From contig NZ_JAJVKW010000017.1 in assembly GCF_024198255.1 (NCBI RefSeq), positions 62,001 through 126,000 on the forward strand: DNA of 64,000 nt. Reading direction: 5' to 3'. A program made the position numbers and the translations under genes. Source of the stretch: Myxococcus guangdongensis (lineage in GTDB: Bacteria; Myxococcota; Myxococcia; Myxococcales; Myxococcaceae). Below the pieces are notes generated by a model, which did no database searches, had not been told where the DNA came from, and saw only the letters and a list, made by a program, of their open reading frames with translations. This document shows positions 50,498 through 58,780 of the stretch, piece after piece (position 1 is the stretch's first letter; the number at the start of each line of letters is the position of its first letter).

Positions 50498-52180
50498 ATG
50501 AAGAGGAATCGTGGGAAGGTCGGCTGGGTGTTTCTTGCCACCAGCCTGGCCATGGCGCAGGGAGCTTGTTCGAAGAGCAAGGACAGCGGTCCGAGCACCA
50601 ACCAGAACCAGACGAAGGACGGCCCCGCGGACCAGGGGCCGGACCTGCCGCGATTGACGGGCGGTGACAGCACTCGCGGCGAGCAGGTGTTCCGCTTCGA
50701 GACCTTCGGCAACGAGGGCTTCTGGACGGACGCGGCGCGCCTGCCCGCGGGAATCGTCGCCGCGCGACTCACCCCGGTGCAGGCGCTGCAAGCGGGCCTC
50801 AGCGTCAACGTGGACGCGCTGGACGACGCCACGAAAACGGCCGTCGCGAACGAGTTGGCCACGCAGGGCACCAACGGCCCGCTGCTCAATGCCCCAGCCA
50901 CCACCCTCGCGCTCATCAACGCCAATGCGGTGATTGGCGTCGTGGTCAAGGACACCAACGCGGACGGCAAGCTGGACGTCGCCAGCGGTGACAAGGTGGG
51001 CGTCTCCTGCGCGCTGTGCCACGCGATTACGGATGGCTCGGTGGTGAAGTCGCCGAACAACCTGGGCGGCGGCTCCATCGGCAAGCAGATTGACGGCCCC
51101 ACGCCCCACAACCTCAACGTGGGCGGCATCTTCGCGTTGGCCGCCAACACGCGCGCGCTCTACCCGCTCCTCCAGGTGAAGCTGACCGCCAACGGGGACA
51201 AGTCCATCGGCCGAGCGCCCTCGGAGAAGGGGCTCACGGAGAAGTCCACGGAGGCGGAGGTCGATGCCCTCGTGAGCAACCCGGCCTACTACCCTCTGGG
51301 CACGTTCGACGACGCGCCAGACGGCACGGGCGCGCAGCAGCACATCGCGCCCTTCTTCCGCACGGACCTGGCGGCGCCCTGGGGCACGCCCGGTGACATC
51401 GCGCGGCTCGAGAACTTCGACAACATCGTCTACACCGTGCTGCTGGACCCCACGAGCCTCGTGACCCCCAACGGGCGCACCTTCCTCCAGGCCCTGGGTG
51501 GAAAGGCCGCCGGCGCCGAGCTGGCCGACGACTACCTGGCCATCCTCAAGGAGACCCAGGTGGCGGGCAAGGGCGGCGTGGTGGGCGAGGGCTTCCCCTA
51601 CATCACCGCGACCCTCGTCCCCGCCGACCAGGCCGGCACCGAGGCCGCGCCCGTGGGCTTGCGCGTGGACGAGACCGCGCTGAGGGACCTCAACGCGTAC
51701 ACCGACAGCCTCCAGGCGCCCGCGCCCGTCGCCTTCGACGCCACCCGGGCCGCGCGCGGACGCGAGCAGTTCACCGCGCGCTGCACCAACTGCCACAACG
51801 TGGACCAGAGCAAGCGCGTCCCGTCCTTCATCGTGCCGATGAAGAGCATCTACCCGGGCTACAACCCGACGGTGCTCGCCGAGCGTCCCGCGGAGCCCGG
51901 CATCCGGCCCATCGCCTTCGCGCCCATCCAGGACGACCCCACCACCATCTTCGACGACAAGACGGTCGTCGTGGACGCCAGCCGCCGCGGTGAGCCTCGC
52001 GGCTCCGCCATGCCCCTGCTGTTGGACCTGGGGCGCAAGGACCGCTTCCTCCACGACAGCGAGGTGGTCGGGCTGGACTCGCTGATGGACCCCGCGCGCG
52101 GCGACAAGGCGCCCCACCCCGTCTACGTGCAGGACGCCACGCAGCGCGGTGATTTGGTGGAGTTCCTCAAGAGCCTGTAG
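50498..52180 (+). CDS. Di-haem c-type cytochrome lipoprotein
   Basis: A 560-residue exported lipoprotein. Signal peptide and lipobox QGAC begin at the ATG at 50498. Two haem-binding CxxCH sites are visible: CALCH at Cys171 and CTNCH at Cys429, each in a cytochrome-c-like helical region; methionines such as FIVPMKSIYPG after the second may be distal ligands. Between lie helical segments with acidic loops (DTNADGKLDVASGDKV, possibly calcium-binding). The arrangement resembles di-haem electron carriers or peroxidase-like proteins but lacks clear peroxidase residues. It should work in periplasmic electron transfer. Confidence 0.88.
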   Translation: MKRNRGKVGWVFLATSLAMAQGACSKSKDSGPSTNQNQTKDGPADQGPDLPRLTGGDSTRGEQVFRFETFGNEGFWTDAARLPAGIVAARLTPVQALQAGLSVNVDALDDATKTAVANELATQGTNGPLLNAPATTLALINANAVIGVVVKDTNADGKLDVASGDKVGVSCALCHAITDGSVVKSPNNLGGGSIGKQIDGPTPHNLNVGGIFALAANTRALYPLLQVKLTANGDKSIGRAPSEKGLTEKSTEAEVDALVSNPAYYPLGTFDDAPDGTGAQQHIAPFFRTDLAAPWGTPGDIARLENFDNIVYTVLLDPTSLVTPNGRTFLQALGGKAAGAELADDYLAILKETQVAGKGGVVGEGFPYITATLVPADQAGTEAAPVGLRVDETALRDLNAYTDSLQAPAPVAFDATRAARGREQFTARCTNCHNVDQSKRVPSFIVPMKSIYPGYNPTVLAERPAEPGIRPIAFAPIQDDPTTIFDDKTVVVDASRRGEPRGSAMPLLLDLGRKDRFLHDSEVVGLDSLMDPARGDKAPHPVYVQDATQRGDLVEFLKSL

Positions 52181-52195
52181 CCGCTGTCCCAGCGG
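52181..52195. terminator. Short hairpin between convergent genes
   Basis: CCGCTG-TCC-CAGCGG follows the cytochrome stop codon directly and lies four bases before the end of the convergent ArsR gene. Confidence 0.45.
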
Positions 52196-52199
52196 GGCG

Positions 52200-52529
52200 T
52201 CAGTCGTCTTCCACGCCCCGCTTCAGCTTCGACAGGAGGCCCACGGCCTCCCGTGCATAGGGGGAGATCCACCGCTCGTGGATCTCCTGGAAGGGCGTGA
52301 CGTCGAGGTAGTTCCAACGCGTGCGCCCTTCCTTCACCGCGATGACCAGCCCCGCGCGCTCCAGCACCTTCAGGTGCTGCATCACCGTGCACCGGTCCAG
52401 CGAGCCCTCGAACCGCTCGCACAGGTCCCCCGTCGTCCGCGGCGCCTCCTTCAACAAGTCCAGCATCGCCCGCCTCCGCGAGTCCGCCAGCGCCTTGAAG
52501 ATGAGGTCATCCCGCTCCGCCCTCGACAT
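52200..52529 (-). CDS. ArsR-family transcriptional repressor
   Basis: A 109-residue winged-helix regulator of the ArsR/SmtB fold. IFKALADSRRRAMLDLLKEAPRTTGDLCERF and DRCTVMQHLKVLERAGLVIAVKEGRTRWNYLD are the helix-turn-helix and wing. The metal-binding cysteine pair (CVC) of ArsR proper is absent, so it belongs to the metal-free group that is commonly paired with SRPBCC (AHSA1) genes. It is divergent from such a gene at 52584, and a palindrome overlapping its own start codon is the likely operator. Confidence 0.92.
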   Translation of the reverse strand: MSRAERDDLIFKALADSRRRAMLDLLKEAPRTTGDLCERFEGSLDRCTVMQHLKVLERAGLVIAVKEGRTRWNYLDVTPFQEIHERWISPYAREAVGLLSKLKRGVEDD

Positions 52530-52547
52530 GTTATAATTCTATAACAT
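52528..52547. promoter_or_regulatory. ArsR operator overlapping the start codon
   Basis: ATGTTATA-ATTC-TATAACAT is a perfect palindrome with 8-bp arms, by far the most AT-rich sequence around. Its left two bases are part of the arsR start codon. A dimer bound here would block arsR and probably also the SRPBCC gene 37 bases away. Confidence 0.7.
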
Positions 52548-52583
52548 ATTGTCCGGCCGAACCCCAGCGGGAGGAGCAACGAG

Positions 52584-53024
52584 ATGGAGCCCAGGTTCCA
52601 GGTGCAGCTGAAGGTCCAGAAGCCGGTGGCGGAGGTGTTCGACGCGGTGGTGGACCCGCGCAAGCTCAGCGGCTACTTCGTCCAGGCGGCGAGCGGTCCG
52701 CTGGTGGCGGGCACCACGGTGAAGTGGCGCTTCGCGGAGGTGCCGGGCGAGCACGACGTCATCGTCCGCGAGGTGGAGAAGGACGCCCGGCTCGTCTTCG
52801 AGTGGGAGGCGGGCCCCGGCGGCTATCAGATCCGGGTGGAGATGCGCTTCTCGTCCATCGACGCCGGCAACACGATGGTCCAGATTCGCGAGTCGGGCTG
52901 GAAGGACTCGAAGGCGGACATCCAGGCGTCCTACGGCAACTGTGGCGGCTGGATGCACATGATGTCGTGCCTCAAGGCCTACCTCGAGTACGGCATCAAC
53001 CTGCGCGCCGGCGGAGCGATGTGA
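52584..53024 (+). CDS. SRPBCC (AHSA1-like) protein
   Basis: A 146-residue START-like protein of the activator-of-Hsp90-homologue-1 group. VQKPVAEVFDAVVDPRKLSGYFV is the opening signature, LVFEWEAGPGGYQIRVEMRFSSIDAGNTMVQIRESGW the central sheet and GGWMHMMSCLKAYLEYGINLR the closing helix. GGAGGAG lies upstream of the ATG. These proteins enclose a hydrophobic ligand pocket; the ligand is unknown. Divergent from its probable regulator, the ArsR protein. Confidence 0.9.
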   Translation: MEPRFQVQLKVQKPVAEVFDAVVDPRKLSGYFVQAASGPLVAGTTVKWRFAEVPGEHDVIVREVEKDARLVFEWEAGPGGYQIRVEMRFSSIDAGNTMVQIRESGWKDSKADIQASYGNCGGWMHMMSCLKAYLEYGINLRAGGAM

Positions 53025-53051
53025 GCGGGCCCGTCGCCCGCCCAGGCGACG
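53025..53051. terminator. Alternative hairpins between convergent genes
   Basis: GCGGGC-CCGTC-GCCCGC (53025-53041) and CGTCGCC-N6-GGCGACG (53032-53051) overlap, so only one can form at a time. They fill the gap between the SRPBCC gene and the end of rmlC. Confidence 0.45.
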
Positions 53052-53052
53052 A

Positions 53053-53598
53053 TTACAGCGACGGCAGCACCTGCGCGTCCTTGAGCCGGGGGGCGCGCAG
53101 GTCCTTCGGAGACATGAGCGGCTCCGTCACCGGCCAGGGGATGGCGAGGTCCGGGTCATCCCACGCGATGCAGCGCTCGACCTCGGGCGCGTACTGCGTG
53201 GTGCACTTGTAATGGAAGTCCGCGGTGGTACTCGTCACGCAGAAGCCGTGCGCGAAGCCCGGCGGAATCCAGAGCTGCCGGCGGTTCTCCGCGGACAGCT
53301 CCACGCCCACCCACCGGCCGAACGTCGGCGAGCCGCGCCGCACGTCCACGGCCACGTCGTACACGGCGCCCGCGAGCACCTGCACCAGCTTCCCCTGCCC
53401 CTGCGGCTCCTGGAAGTGCAGCCCGCGAAGGGTGCCCTTCCCCGAGCGCGAGTAGTTGTCCTGCACGAAGGGCCCGGGGATGCCGGCGTCCGCGTAGCGC
53501 TTCGCGTGGAACAGCTCCATGAAGAAGCCCCGGTCGTCACCGAAGACCTTGGGCTCGAGCAACAGCAGCTCTGGAATCTCCTGGGGGAGGACCTTCAC
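53053..53598 (-). CDS. rmlC: dTDP-4-dehydrorhamnose 3,5-epimerase
   Basis: Third enzyme of dTDP-L-rhamnose synthesis; epimerises carbons 3 and 5 of the 4-keto sugar. The 181-residue cupin protein shows [32 protein letters not shown] with the catalytic His, [18 protein letters not shown] and [10 protein letters not shown]. The start is GTG at 53598, overlapping the rmlA stop by four bases (GTGA), so the two are translationally coupled. It is the last gene of the rml operon. Confidence 0.95.
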   Translation of the reverse strand: MKVLPQEIPELLLLEPKVFGDDRGFFMELFHAKRYADAGIPGPFVQDNYSRSGKGTLRGLHFQEPQGQGKLVQVLAGAVYDVAVDVRRGSPTFGRWVGVELSAENRRQLWIPPGFAHGFCVTSTTADFHYKCTTQYAPEVERCIAWDDPDLAIPWPVTEPLMSPKDLRAPRLKDAQVLPSL

Positions 53599-54485
53599 GA
53601 CACCGCCCCCCGGTTCTCCGCGACGGCCATCAGGTACTCGCCGTACTCGTTCTTCCGCATCGGCTCGGCCAGCGCCATGAGCTGCTGCGCGTCGATGTAG
53701 CCCATCCGGTACGCAATCTCCTCGGGGCACGACACCTTGAGGCCCTGCCGCCGCTCGATGACCTCGATGAAGTTGGAGGCCTCCATCAGCGAGCTGTGCG
53801 TCCCCGTGTCGAGCCACGCATAGCCGCGCCCCATCAGCTCCACGTCGAGCTGCCCTCGGCGCAGGTACTCGATGTTGACGTCGGTGATCTCCAGCTCGCC
53901 ACGCGGGCTCGGCTTGAGCGCGGCGGCGATGTCGAGCACCTGGTTGTCGTAGAAGTACAGCCCGGTGACGGCGTAGCTGGACTTGGGCTTCGCCGGCTTT
54001 TCCTCCAGGCTCACCGCGCGGTTCTTCGCGTCCAGTTCGACGACGCCGTAGCGCTGCGGGTCCTTCACGTAGTAGCCGAACACTGTGGCGCCGGAGGACG
54101 TGCGGCGCGCGGCCTCGCGCACCAGGTTGCTGAGCCCGTGGCCGTAGAAGATGTTGTCGCCCAGGATGAGCGACACCGGGTCCTTGCCCACGAAGTCGCG
54201 GCCGATGATGAACGCCTGCGCCAGGCCCTCGGGTCGGGGCTGCTCGGCGTACTCGAAGCGCATGCCCCACTGCGAGCCGTCACCCAGCAGCTCCCGGAAG
54301 CGCGGCAGGTCCTGCGGCGTGGAGATGATGAGCACGTCGCGGATGCCCGCCAGCATCAGCGTGCTGAGCGGGTAGTAGATCATCGGCTTGTCGTGCACCG
54401 GGAGCAGCTGCTTGCTGACCACGCGGGTCAGCGGATACAGCCGGGTGCCCGAGCCGCCGGCGAGGATGATGCCCTTCATGTCCAC
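53595..54485 (-). CDS. rmlA: Glucose-1-phosphate thymidylyltransferase
   Basis: First enzyme of the pathway: joins dTTP and glucose-1-phosphate to dTDP-glucose. [13 protein letters not shown] is the nucleotide-binding signature, followed by [31 protein letters not shown] and [10 protein letters not shown]. The 296-residue length is typical of the short RmlA type. The true start may be the second Met (54479). It lies nine bases downstream of rmlD and overlaps rmlC by four bases. Confidence 0.96.
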   Translation of the reverse strand: MDMKGIILAGGSGTRLYPLTRVVSKQLLPVHDKPMIYYPLSTLMLAGIRDVLIISTPQDLPRFRELLGDGSQWGMRFEYAEQPRPEGLAQAFIIGRDFVGKDPVSLILGDNIFYGHGLSNLVREAARRTSSGATVFGYYVKDPQRYGVVELDAKNRAVSLEEKPAKPKSSYAVTGLYFYDNQVLDIAAALKPSPRGELEITDVNIEYLRRGQLDVELMGRGYAWLDTGTHSSLMEASNFIEVIERRQGLKVSCPEEIAYRMGYIDAQQLMALAEPMRKNEYGEYLMAVAENRGAVS

Positions 54486-54494
54486 CTCTCCACG

Positions 54495-55397
54495 TCAGTG
54501 CCCCCGCGCGGCCTTCCACGTGGCGTGGAAGCGCGCGAGCGACTCGGCCAGCTCCAGCGGCTTCGCCTCGAGCCCGGTGCGGACCTTGTCCGTCTTCAGC
54601 CCGCTCTTCAGCGGGCGGGGGCTGGGCAGCTTCAGCTCCGCCATGCGCGTCGGGACGATGAGCTTCGCGTCGAACCCGAACACCTCGCACAGCGCCCGGC
54701 CGTAGGCCACCCGGTCCACCACGGCGGCGCCGCAGGTGTTCCAGACGCCGCCGAGCTTGCGCTCGCCCAGCTCCACCAGCATGGCCGCCACGTTGTCCGC
54801 GAGGCTGGGCGAGACCACCTGGTCCTCGAAGAGCTTCGCGGGCTGGCCCTTCTCCAGATTCGTCACCAGCCACGCGCCGAAGTTGAGCCGCCCCTCCACC
54901 GGGGGCCAGCCGTACACCACCGCCGTGCGGGCGATGGCACAGCCGGGCGCGAGCACCCGCGCCGCCTGCTCACCCATGTGCTTGGTCACCGCGTAGACGC
55001 CGCGCGGGTTGGGCACGGCGTCCTCGTCGTACGGGCCCGCCTCGCCGTCGAAGACGTAGTCGGTGGACACGTGCACCAGGTGCGCCCCGGCCTTGCGAGC
55101 GCCCCGGGCGACGAACTCGGTGGCGCGCACGTTGCCCGCGTAGGCGGCCTCCGGGTCCTTCTCGCACGCGTCCACCTCCGTCATGGAGGCGCAGTGGATG
55201 ATGACCTCGGGCGCCGCGGCCTCGAGCGCCGAGGCCACGTCCGCCTCGCGCGTCAGGTCCACCGTCGCGTAGCCATACGCGCCACCGGTGCGCCGGGGAC
55301 CTCGCCCCAGGCCCACCACGGTGTGGCCGCGCTGCTCCAACTGCAGACAGGCGCGGCTGCCCACCAGTCCATTCGAGCCCGTGACGAGCACGCGCAT
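54495..55397 (-). CDS. rmlD: dTDP-4-dehydrorhamnose reductase
   Basis: Last step of dTDP-L-rhamnose synthesis. A 300-residue extended SDR with VTGSNGLVGS at the N-terminus, HCASMTEVDACEKDP (norm NAAAYTAVDKAE), VHVSTDYVFDGEAGPYDEDAVPNPRGVYAVTKHMGE containing the YxxxK pair. The text around the second motif deviates from the E. coli RmlD norm, so a related 4-ketoreductase is possible, but placement within rmlB-D-A-C makes RmlD most likely. It starts one base after the rmlB stop. Confidence 0.9.
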   Translation of the reverse strand: MRVLVTGSNGLVGSRACLQLEQRGHTVVGLGRGPRRTGGAYGYATVDLTREADVASALEAAAPEVIIHCASMTEVDACEKDPEAAYAGNVRATEFVARGARKAGAHLVHVSTDYVFDGEAGPYDEDAVPNPRGVYAVTKHMGEQAARVLAPGCAIARTAVVYGWPPVEGRLNFGAWLVTNLEKGQPAKLFEDQVVSPSLADNVAAMLVELGERKLGGVWNTCGAAVVDRVAYGRALCEVFGFDAKLIVPTRMAELKLPSPRPLKSGLKTDKVRTGLEAKPLELAESLARFHATWKAARGH

Positions 55398-55398
55398 G

Positions 55399-56424
55399 TC
55401 ACGCCCTCCCCTGGAGGCGGTGCTGGTACTGCGTCTCGAAGTACTGGCGATACGCGCCGCTCATCACCCGGCCCCACCACGCCGGGTGGTCCACGTACCA
55501 GCGCACCGTCTGGGCCAGCCCCTCCTCGAAGGTGTGCGCGGGCGTCCAGCCCAGCTCCGCGCGAATCTTCGACGGGTCGATGGCGTATCTCCGGTCATGT
55601 CCCGGCCGGTCCTTGACGTACTGGATGAGCGACTCGGGCTTGCCCACGAGGCCGAGGATGGCCTTCACGATGTCGATGTTGCGCCGCTCCGCGCCGCCGC
55701 CGATGTTGTAGACCTCGCCCGCGCGGCCCTTCTCCAGCGCGAGCAGCAGCGCCCGGCAGTGGTCCTCCACGTGGAGCCAGTCGCGCACGTTGGCGCCGTC
55801 GCCGTACACCGGCAGGGGCTTGTCGTGCAGCGCGTTGACCACCATGAGCGGGATGAGCTTCTCGGGGAACTGGTAGCGGCCGTAGTTGTTCGAGCAGCGC
55901 GTCACCACCACGTCCATCTTGAACGTGTGGTGGTACGCGAGCGCCACCAGGTCCGAGCTCGTCTTGCTGGCCGAGTAGGGGCTGGAGGGGTTGAGCGGCG
56001 AGGACTCGGTGAAGGCGCCCGTGGGGCCCAGCGAGCCGTAGACCTCGTCGGTGGACACCATGACGAAGCGCTGGATGCCGCGCGCGCGGCTGGCCTCGAG
56101 CAGCCGCTGGGTGCCCAGCACGTTGGTGGTGACGAAGACCTCGGGGCCGAGGATGGAGCGGTCCACGTGGCTCTCGGCCGCCAGGTGCAGCACGGCGTCG
56201 ATGGCGTGCACGGCCATCAGGTGCTCCACCAGCTCGCGATTGCCGATGTCACCGCGGACGAAGACGTGGCGGGGGTCGCCCTCCAGGTCGGAGAGGTTCT
56301 CCAGGTTGCCCGCGTACGTGAGCTGGTCGAGATTGAGCACCGTCCAGTCGGGTCGCTCGCGTCGCAGGTACCGCACGAGGTTGGAGCCGATGAAGCCACA
56401 CCCTCCTGTCACCATTACGTTCAT
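55399..56424 (-). CDS. rmlB: dTDP-glucose 4,6-dehydratase
   Basis: Second enzyme of the pathway: oxidises and dehydrates dTDP-glucose to the 4-keto-6-deoxy sugar. The 341-residue protein has VTGGCGFIGSNLVRYL, HLAAESHVDRSI, VSTDEVYGSLG (with the Asp-Glu dehydratase pair) and SPYSASKTSSDL with YxxxK. The ATG at 56424 is the family start; the open frame upstream is not similar. It is the first gene of the leftward rml operon, behind a possible TTGACC-N17-TACGCA promoter. Confidence 0.96.
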   Translation of the reverse strand: MNVMVTGGCGFIGSNLVRYLRRERPDWTVLNLDQLTYAGNLENLSDLEGDPRHVFVRGDIGNRELVEHLMAVHAIDAVLHLAAESHVDRSILGPEVFVTTNVLGTQRLLEASRARGIQRFVMVSTDEVYGSLGPTGAFTESSPLNPSSPYSASKTSSDLVALAYHHTFKMDVVVTRCSNNYGRYQFPEKLIPLMVVNALHDKPLPVYGDGANVRDWLHVEDHCRALLLALEKGRAGEVYNIGGGAERRNIDIVKAILGLVGKPESLIQYVKDRPGHDRRYAIDPSKIRAELGWTPAHTFEEGLAQTVRWYVDHPAWWGRVMSGAYRQYFETQYQHRLQGRA

Positions 56425-56458
56425 GTGCCGCGGGCCTCGAGTGCTCAGAGAGGGTGCC

Positions 56459-56488
56459 TGCGTATCGGAGAGGTTCTTGACGGTCAAG
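56459..56488 (-). promoter_or_regulatory. Putative rmlBDAC promoter with operator-like palindrome
   Basis: On the minus strand TTGACC (56487-56482) and TACGCA (56464-56459) are separated by 17 bases. The -35 hexamer sits inside the perfect palindrome CTTGAC-C-GTCAAG (56476-56488), a good site for a repressor. Confidence 0.4.
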
Positions 56489-56506
56489 GCGCCAGGGGCC
56501 TCGGGC

Positions 56507-56535
56507 TTGTGTGCTCCCCCTCGCGGGGCTAAGGG
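56507..56535 (+). promoter_or_regulatory. Putative promoter of the first glycosyltransferase
   Basis: TTGTGT (56507-56512), a 17-base spacer and TAAGGG (56530-56535) lie nine bases before the GTG start at 56545, with no ribosome-binding site. A leaderless message is suggested. Confidence 0.35.
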
Positions 56536-56544
56536 AGCCTTCGC

Positions 56545-58170
56545 GTGAGTGAATCCAGACGCAGCCCCCCGACGACGGGACTCCCGGCGGTCCACCAGCT
56601 CCTGCCCCGGCTCGCCTGGGGCGACGCGGTGGGCAACCAGGTGCGCTACCTCCAGGACCTGCTGCGTCGCTGGGGCCACACGTCGGACCTCTACGCCGAG
56701 GACTGGGACGACGCCTGCAAGGACCAGGTCCGCCACGCGCGCGAGTACGCGAAAGACGCTCGCCCGGACTCCATCCTGCTGGTGCACCACAGCTTCCAGT
56801 CGCGGCTGGTGCCGCTCATCGCCCGGGCGCCTGGTCGCAAGGTGCTCGTGTACCACAACGTGACGCCCGCCCGGCTGTTCGAGGGGTTCGAGCGGAAGGT
56901 CGCCGCCGCGTGTGATGCGGCGCGGGATGAGCTGTTGGAGCTGCGGCCTCATGTCGAGCGGGCGTTCGGCTACTCACGCTTCAGCGCGGAGGAGCTGGTG
57001 GCCGCGGGCCATGGCTCGGTGGCGACGCTGCCCTTCGCCATCGACTGGAGCGCGTTCGACACGGCCCCGGACCCGGCGCTGCTCGCGGAGCTGGGGGATG
57101 GGTGCGCGAACGTCCTCTTCGTGGGACGCGCGGTGCCGAGCAAGAAGGTGGACGACGTGCTGCGCGTCTTCACCGCGTACCAGCGGCTGTACCAGCCGAG
57201 GAGCCGGTTGGTCGTCGCGGGGTATCTGCATCGGGACGGGGCCCATGGCGCGTATCTGCACGGGCTCAAGGAGGTGCTCGGCGCGGAGCGGGTGCTGTTC
57301 CTCGGGCGCGTGAGTCCGGCGCAGCTCTCCGCGTGCTTCAGGACCGCGTCGGCGTATCTGTCGATGAGCCGGCACGAGGGCTTCGGCGTGCCGCTGCTGG
57401 AGGCGATGTACCGCGACGTGCCCGTGGTGGCGTATGGGGCGGCGGCCGTCCCCGAGACGATGGGCGGCGCGGGGCTGACCACGCTGACGGATGCGCCGGC
57501 CGAGGTGGCGCAGCTGCTTGCCGTGTTGGACCGGAACCCCACCCTGCGCGCGGAGGTGCTCGAGGGACAGCGCGCACGACTGGCTTCGCTCTCGCAGGAG
57601 AAGGTGGCCGAGCAGGTGCGCCAGGCGTTCGGAGACCTGCTCACGGCGCGCCCGAGCGAGCCGGCGCTGACAGGGGAGACGCCCGCTGTCGAGGTGGTGT
57701 GTCCCGCGTTCACCGTGCGCCCCGACGATGCGTCCTCCCGACTGGCGCGGCGACTGGTGGAGCGGTTGCCGGGAGCGCGGGTGCTGGCGTTGCGGCCCCG
57801 GGGACAGGCGGCGTCCATGACGCTGGGCCCCGAGGATGTCGAGGGCGTGTCCGTGTGGCACTTCACGCCGGACCAACCGGTGAGCCCGGGCGCGGGTGTG
57901 CTGCCTGGGTCTTCGTCACTGGAGACCGCGGTGCGCGTGTCCTCGGCGCCGGTGGTGCTGTTGGGTGTGGAGACGTTGGTGGCACAGGCGCTCCTGCCGC
58001 ACGTGGGCGCCAGGGCTTGCGGCGCTCATGATGCGTCGACGGTGTTGGAACCCGCGCGCCGGCATCTGGGGGCGCGGCTGGTGGCCATGGAGCCTTCGCA
58101 TCCGGAGCGGACCGTGGCGGCGCTGGTGGAGGCCCTTTCTTCTGCCCGAGGTGGTTCGAATGCGCGCTGA
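56545..58170 (+). CDS. GT4-family glycosyltransferase
   Basis: A 541-residue glycosyltransferase starting at GTG. The first 370 residues form a GT-B enzyme of family GT4: ILLVHHSFQSRLVPLIA, KVLVYHNVTPARLF, LFVGRAVPSKKVDDVLRVF and the C-terminal donor-site motif HEGFGVPLLEA (E-x7-E type). The last 170 residues are a poorly conserved domain with no known motif. It lies divergent from rmlB and begins a rightward unit with the next two genes, so transfer of rhamnose or another sugar onto a surface polysaccharide is probable. Confidence 0.9.
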   Translation: MSESRRSPPTTGLPAVHQLLPRLAWGDAVGNQVRYLQDLLRRWGHTSDLYAEDWDDACKDQVRHAREYAKDARPDSILLVHHSFQSRLVPLIARAPGRKVLVYHNVTPARLFEGFERKVAAACDAARDELLELRPHVERAFGYSRFSAEELVAAGHGSVATLPFAIDWSAFDTAPDPALLAELGDGCANVLFVGRAVPSKKVDDVLRVFTAYQRLYQPRSRLVVAGYLHRDGAHGAYLHGLKEVLGAERVLFLGRVSPAQLSACFRTASAYLSMSRHEGFGVPLLEAMYRDVPVVAYGAAAVPETMGGAGLTTLTDAPAEVAQLLAVLDRNPTLRAEVLEGQRARLASLSQEKVAEQVRQAFGDLLTARPSEPALTGETPAVEVVCPAFTVRPDDASSRLARRLVERLPGARVLALRPRGQAASMTLGPEDVEGVSVWHFTPDQPVSPGAGVLPGSSSLETAVRVSSAPVVLLGVETLVAQALLPHVGARACGAHDASTVLEPARRHLGARLVAMEPSHPERTVAALVEALSSARGGSNAR

Positions 58171-58759
58171 GGACTTGTTGACCCGAGCGCCCTCCGCCGA
58201 GTCGGTGGCGAGGGAGACGCAGAGACTTCCGGAGCCCTCGGCCGAGGCGCGGGAGTCGCTTCGTCAGGTGCTGGAGGCGTCCGCGAGACCCGCGACCACC
58301 ACGCCCTGGCCCGCGCTGCTCACCGAGGCGCGCGGGAAGATGGACAGCCGCTACGCGGGGCCGGTGACGTCGCACCGGGGCGGATTGACGGGGCCGGCGC
58401 TGGTGCTGGCGAAGCGCGCCTTCCGGCTCGTCTTCCAGCCGTTCATCAACGAGGCGCTGCGCAAGCAGGTGGAGTTCAACGAGTCCATCCTCGATGCGCT
58501 GGCGACGATTCACGACGTGCAGCGCGAGCACGCACGCACCCAGGCCACCTGGAGGCAGGACGTCGAGCGGAGACTCGCGCGCATCGAGGAGGCCGCTCGC
58601 GATGAGCGGGGCGCGACGCCAGGTGGCGATGCAGCACCTTCACGGCCCTCCACGGCGGCCAGCGTCATGACCTCCGAGCCGCGAACATCCGGCGCCCCCC
58701 TCGACCCTCCGACGCTCCCCGGCGGAGCGAAGCGCGGTCGTCGTCCGGGGCGGCGGTAG
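58160..58759 (+). CDS. Small protein resembling O-antigen methyltransferase linker
   Basis: A 199-residue protein whose ATG overlaps the end of the preceding glycosyltransferase by 11 bases. The central segment TSHRGGLTGPALVLAKRAFRLVFQPFINEALRKQVEFNESILDAL closely resembles the region that precedes the catalytic domain in WbdD-like O-antigen methyltransferases and some glycosyltransferases. Here nothing catalytic follows; instead a charged helix, possibly a coiled coil (QREHARTQATWRQDVERRLARIEEAARDE), and a Pro/Arg-rich tail. It may act as a scaffold or membrane adaptor for the glycosyltransferases. Confidence 0.75.
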   Translation: MRAEDLLTRAPSAESVARETQRLPEPSAEARESLRQVLEASARPATTTPWPALLTEARGKMDSRYAGPVTSHRGGLTGPALVLAKRAFRLVFQPFINEALRKQVEFNESILDALATIHDVQREHARTQATWRQDVERRLARIEEAARDERGATPGGDAAPSRPSTAASVMTSEPRTSGAPLDPPTLPGGAKRGRRPGRR

Positions 58760-58780
58760 CCCCTTCCTTCCGAGGTCCCC

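Noticed and set aside
53599-54270. An in-frame extension upstream of rmlC overlapping rmlA in another frame.
   Set aside because: It overlaps the conserved rmlA coding sequence; the GTG at 53598 with a four-base overlap is the natural start.
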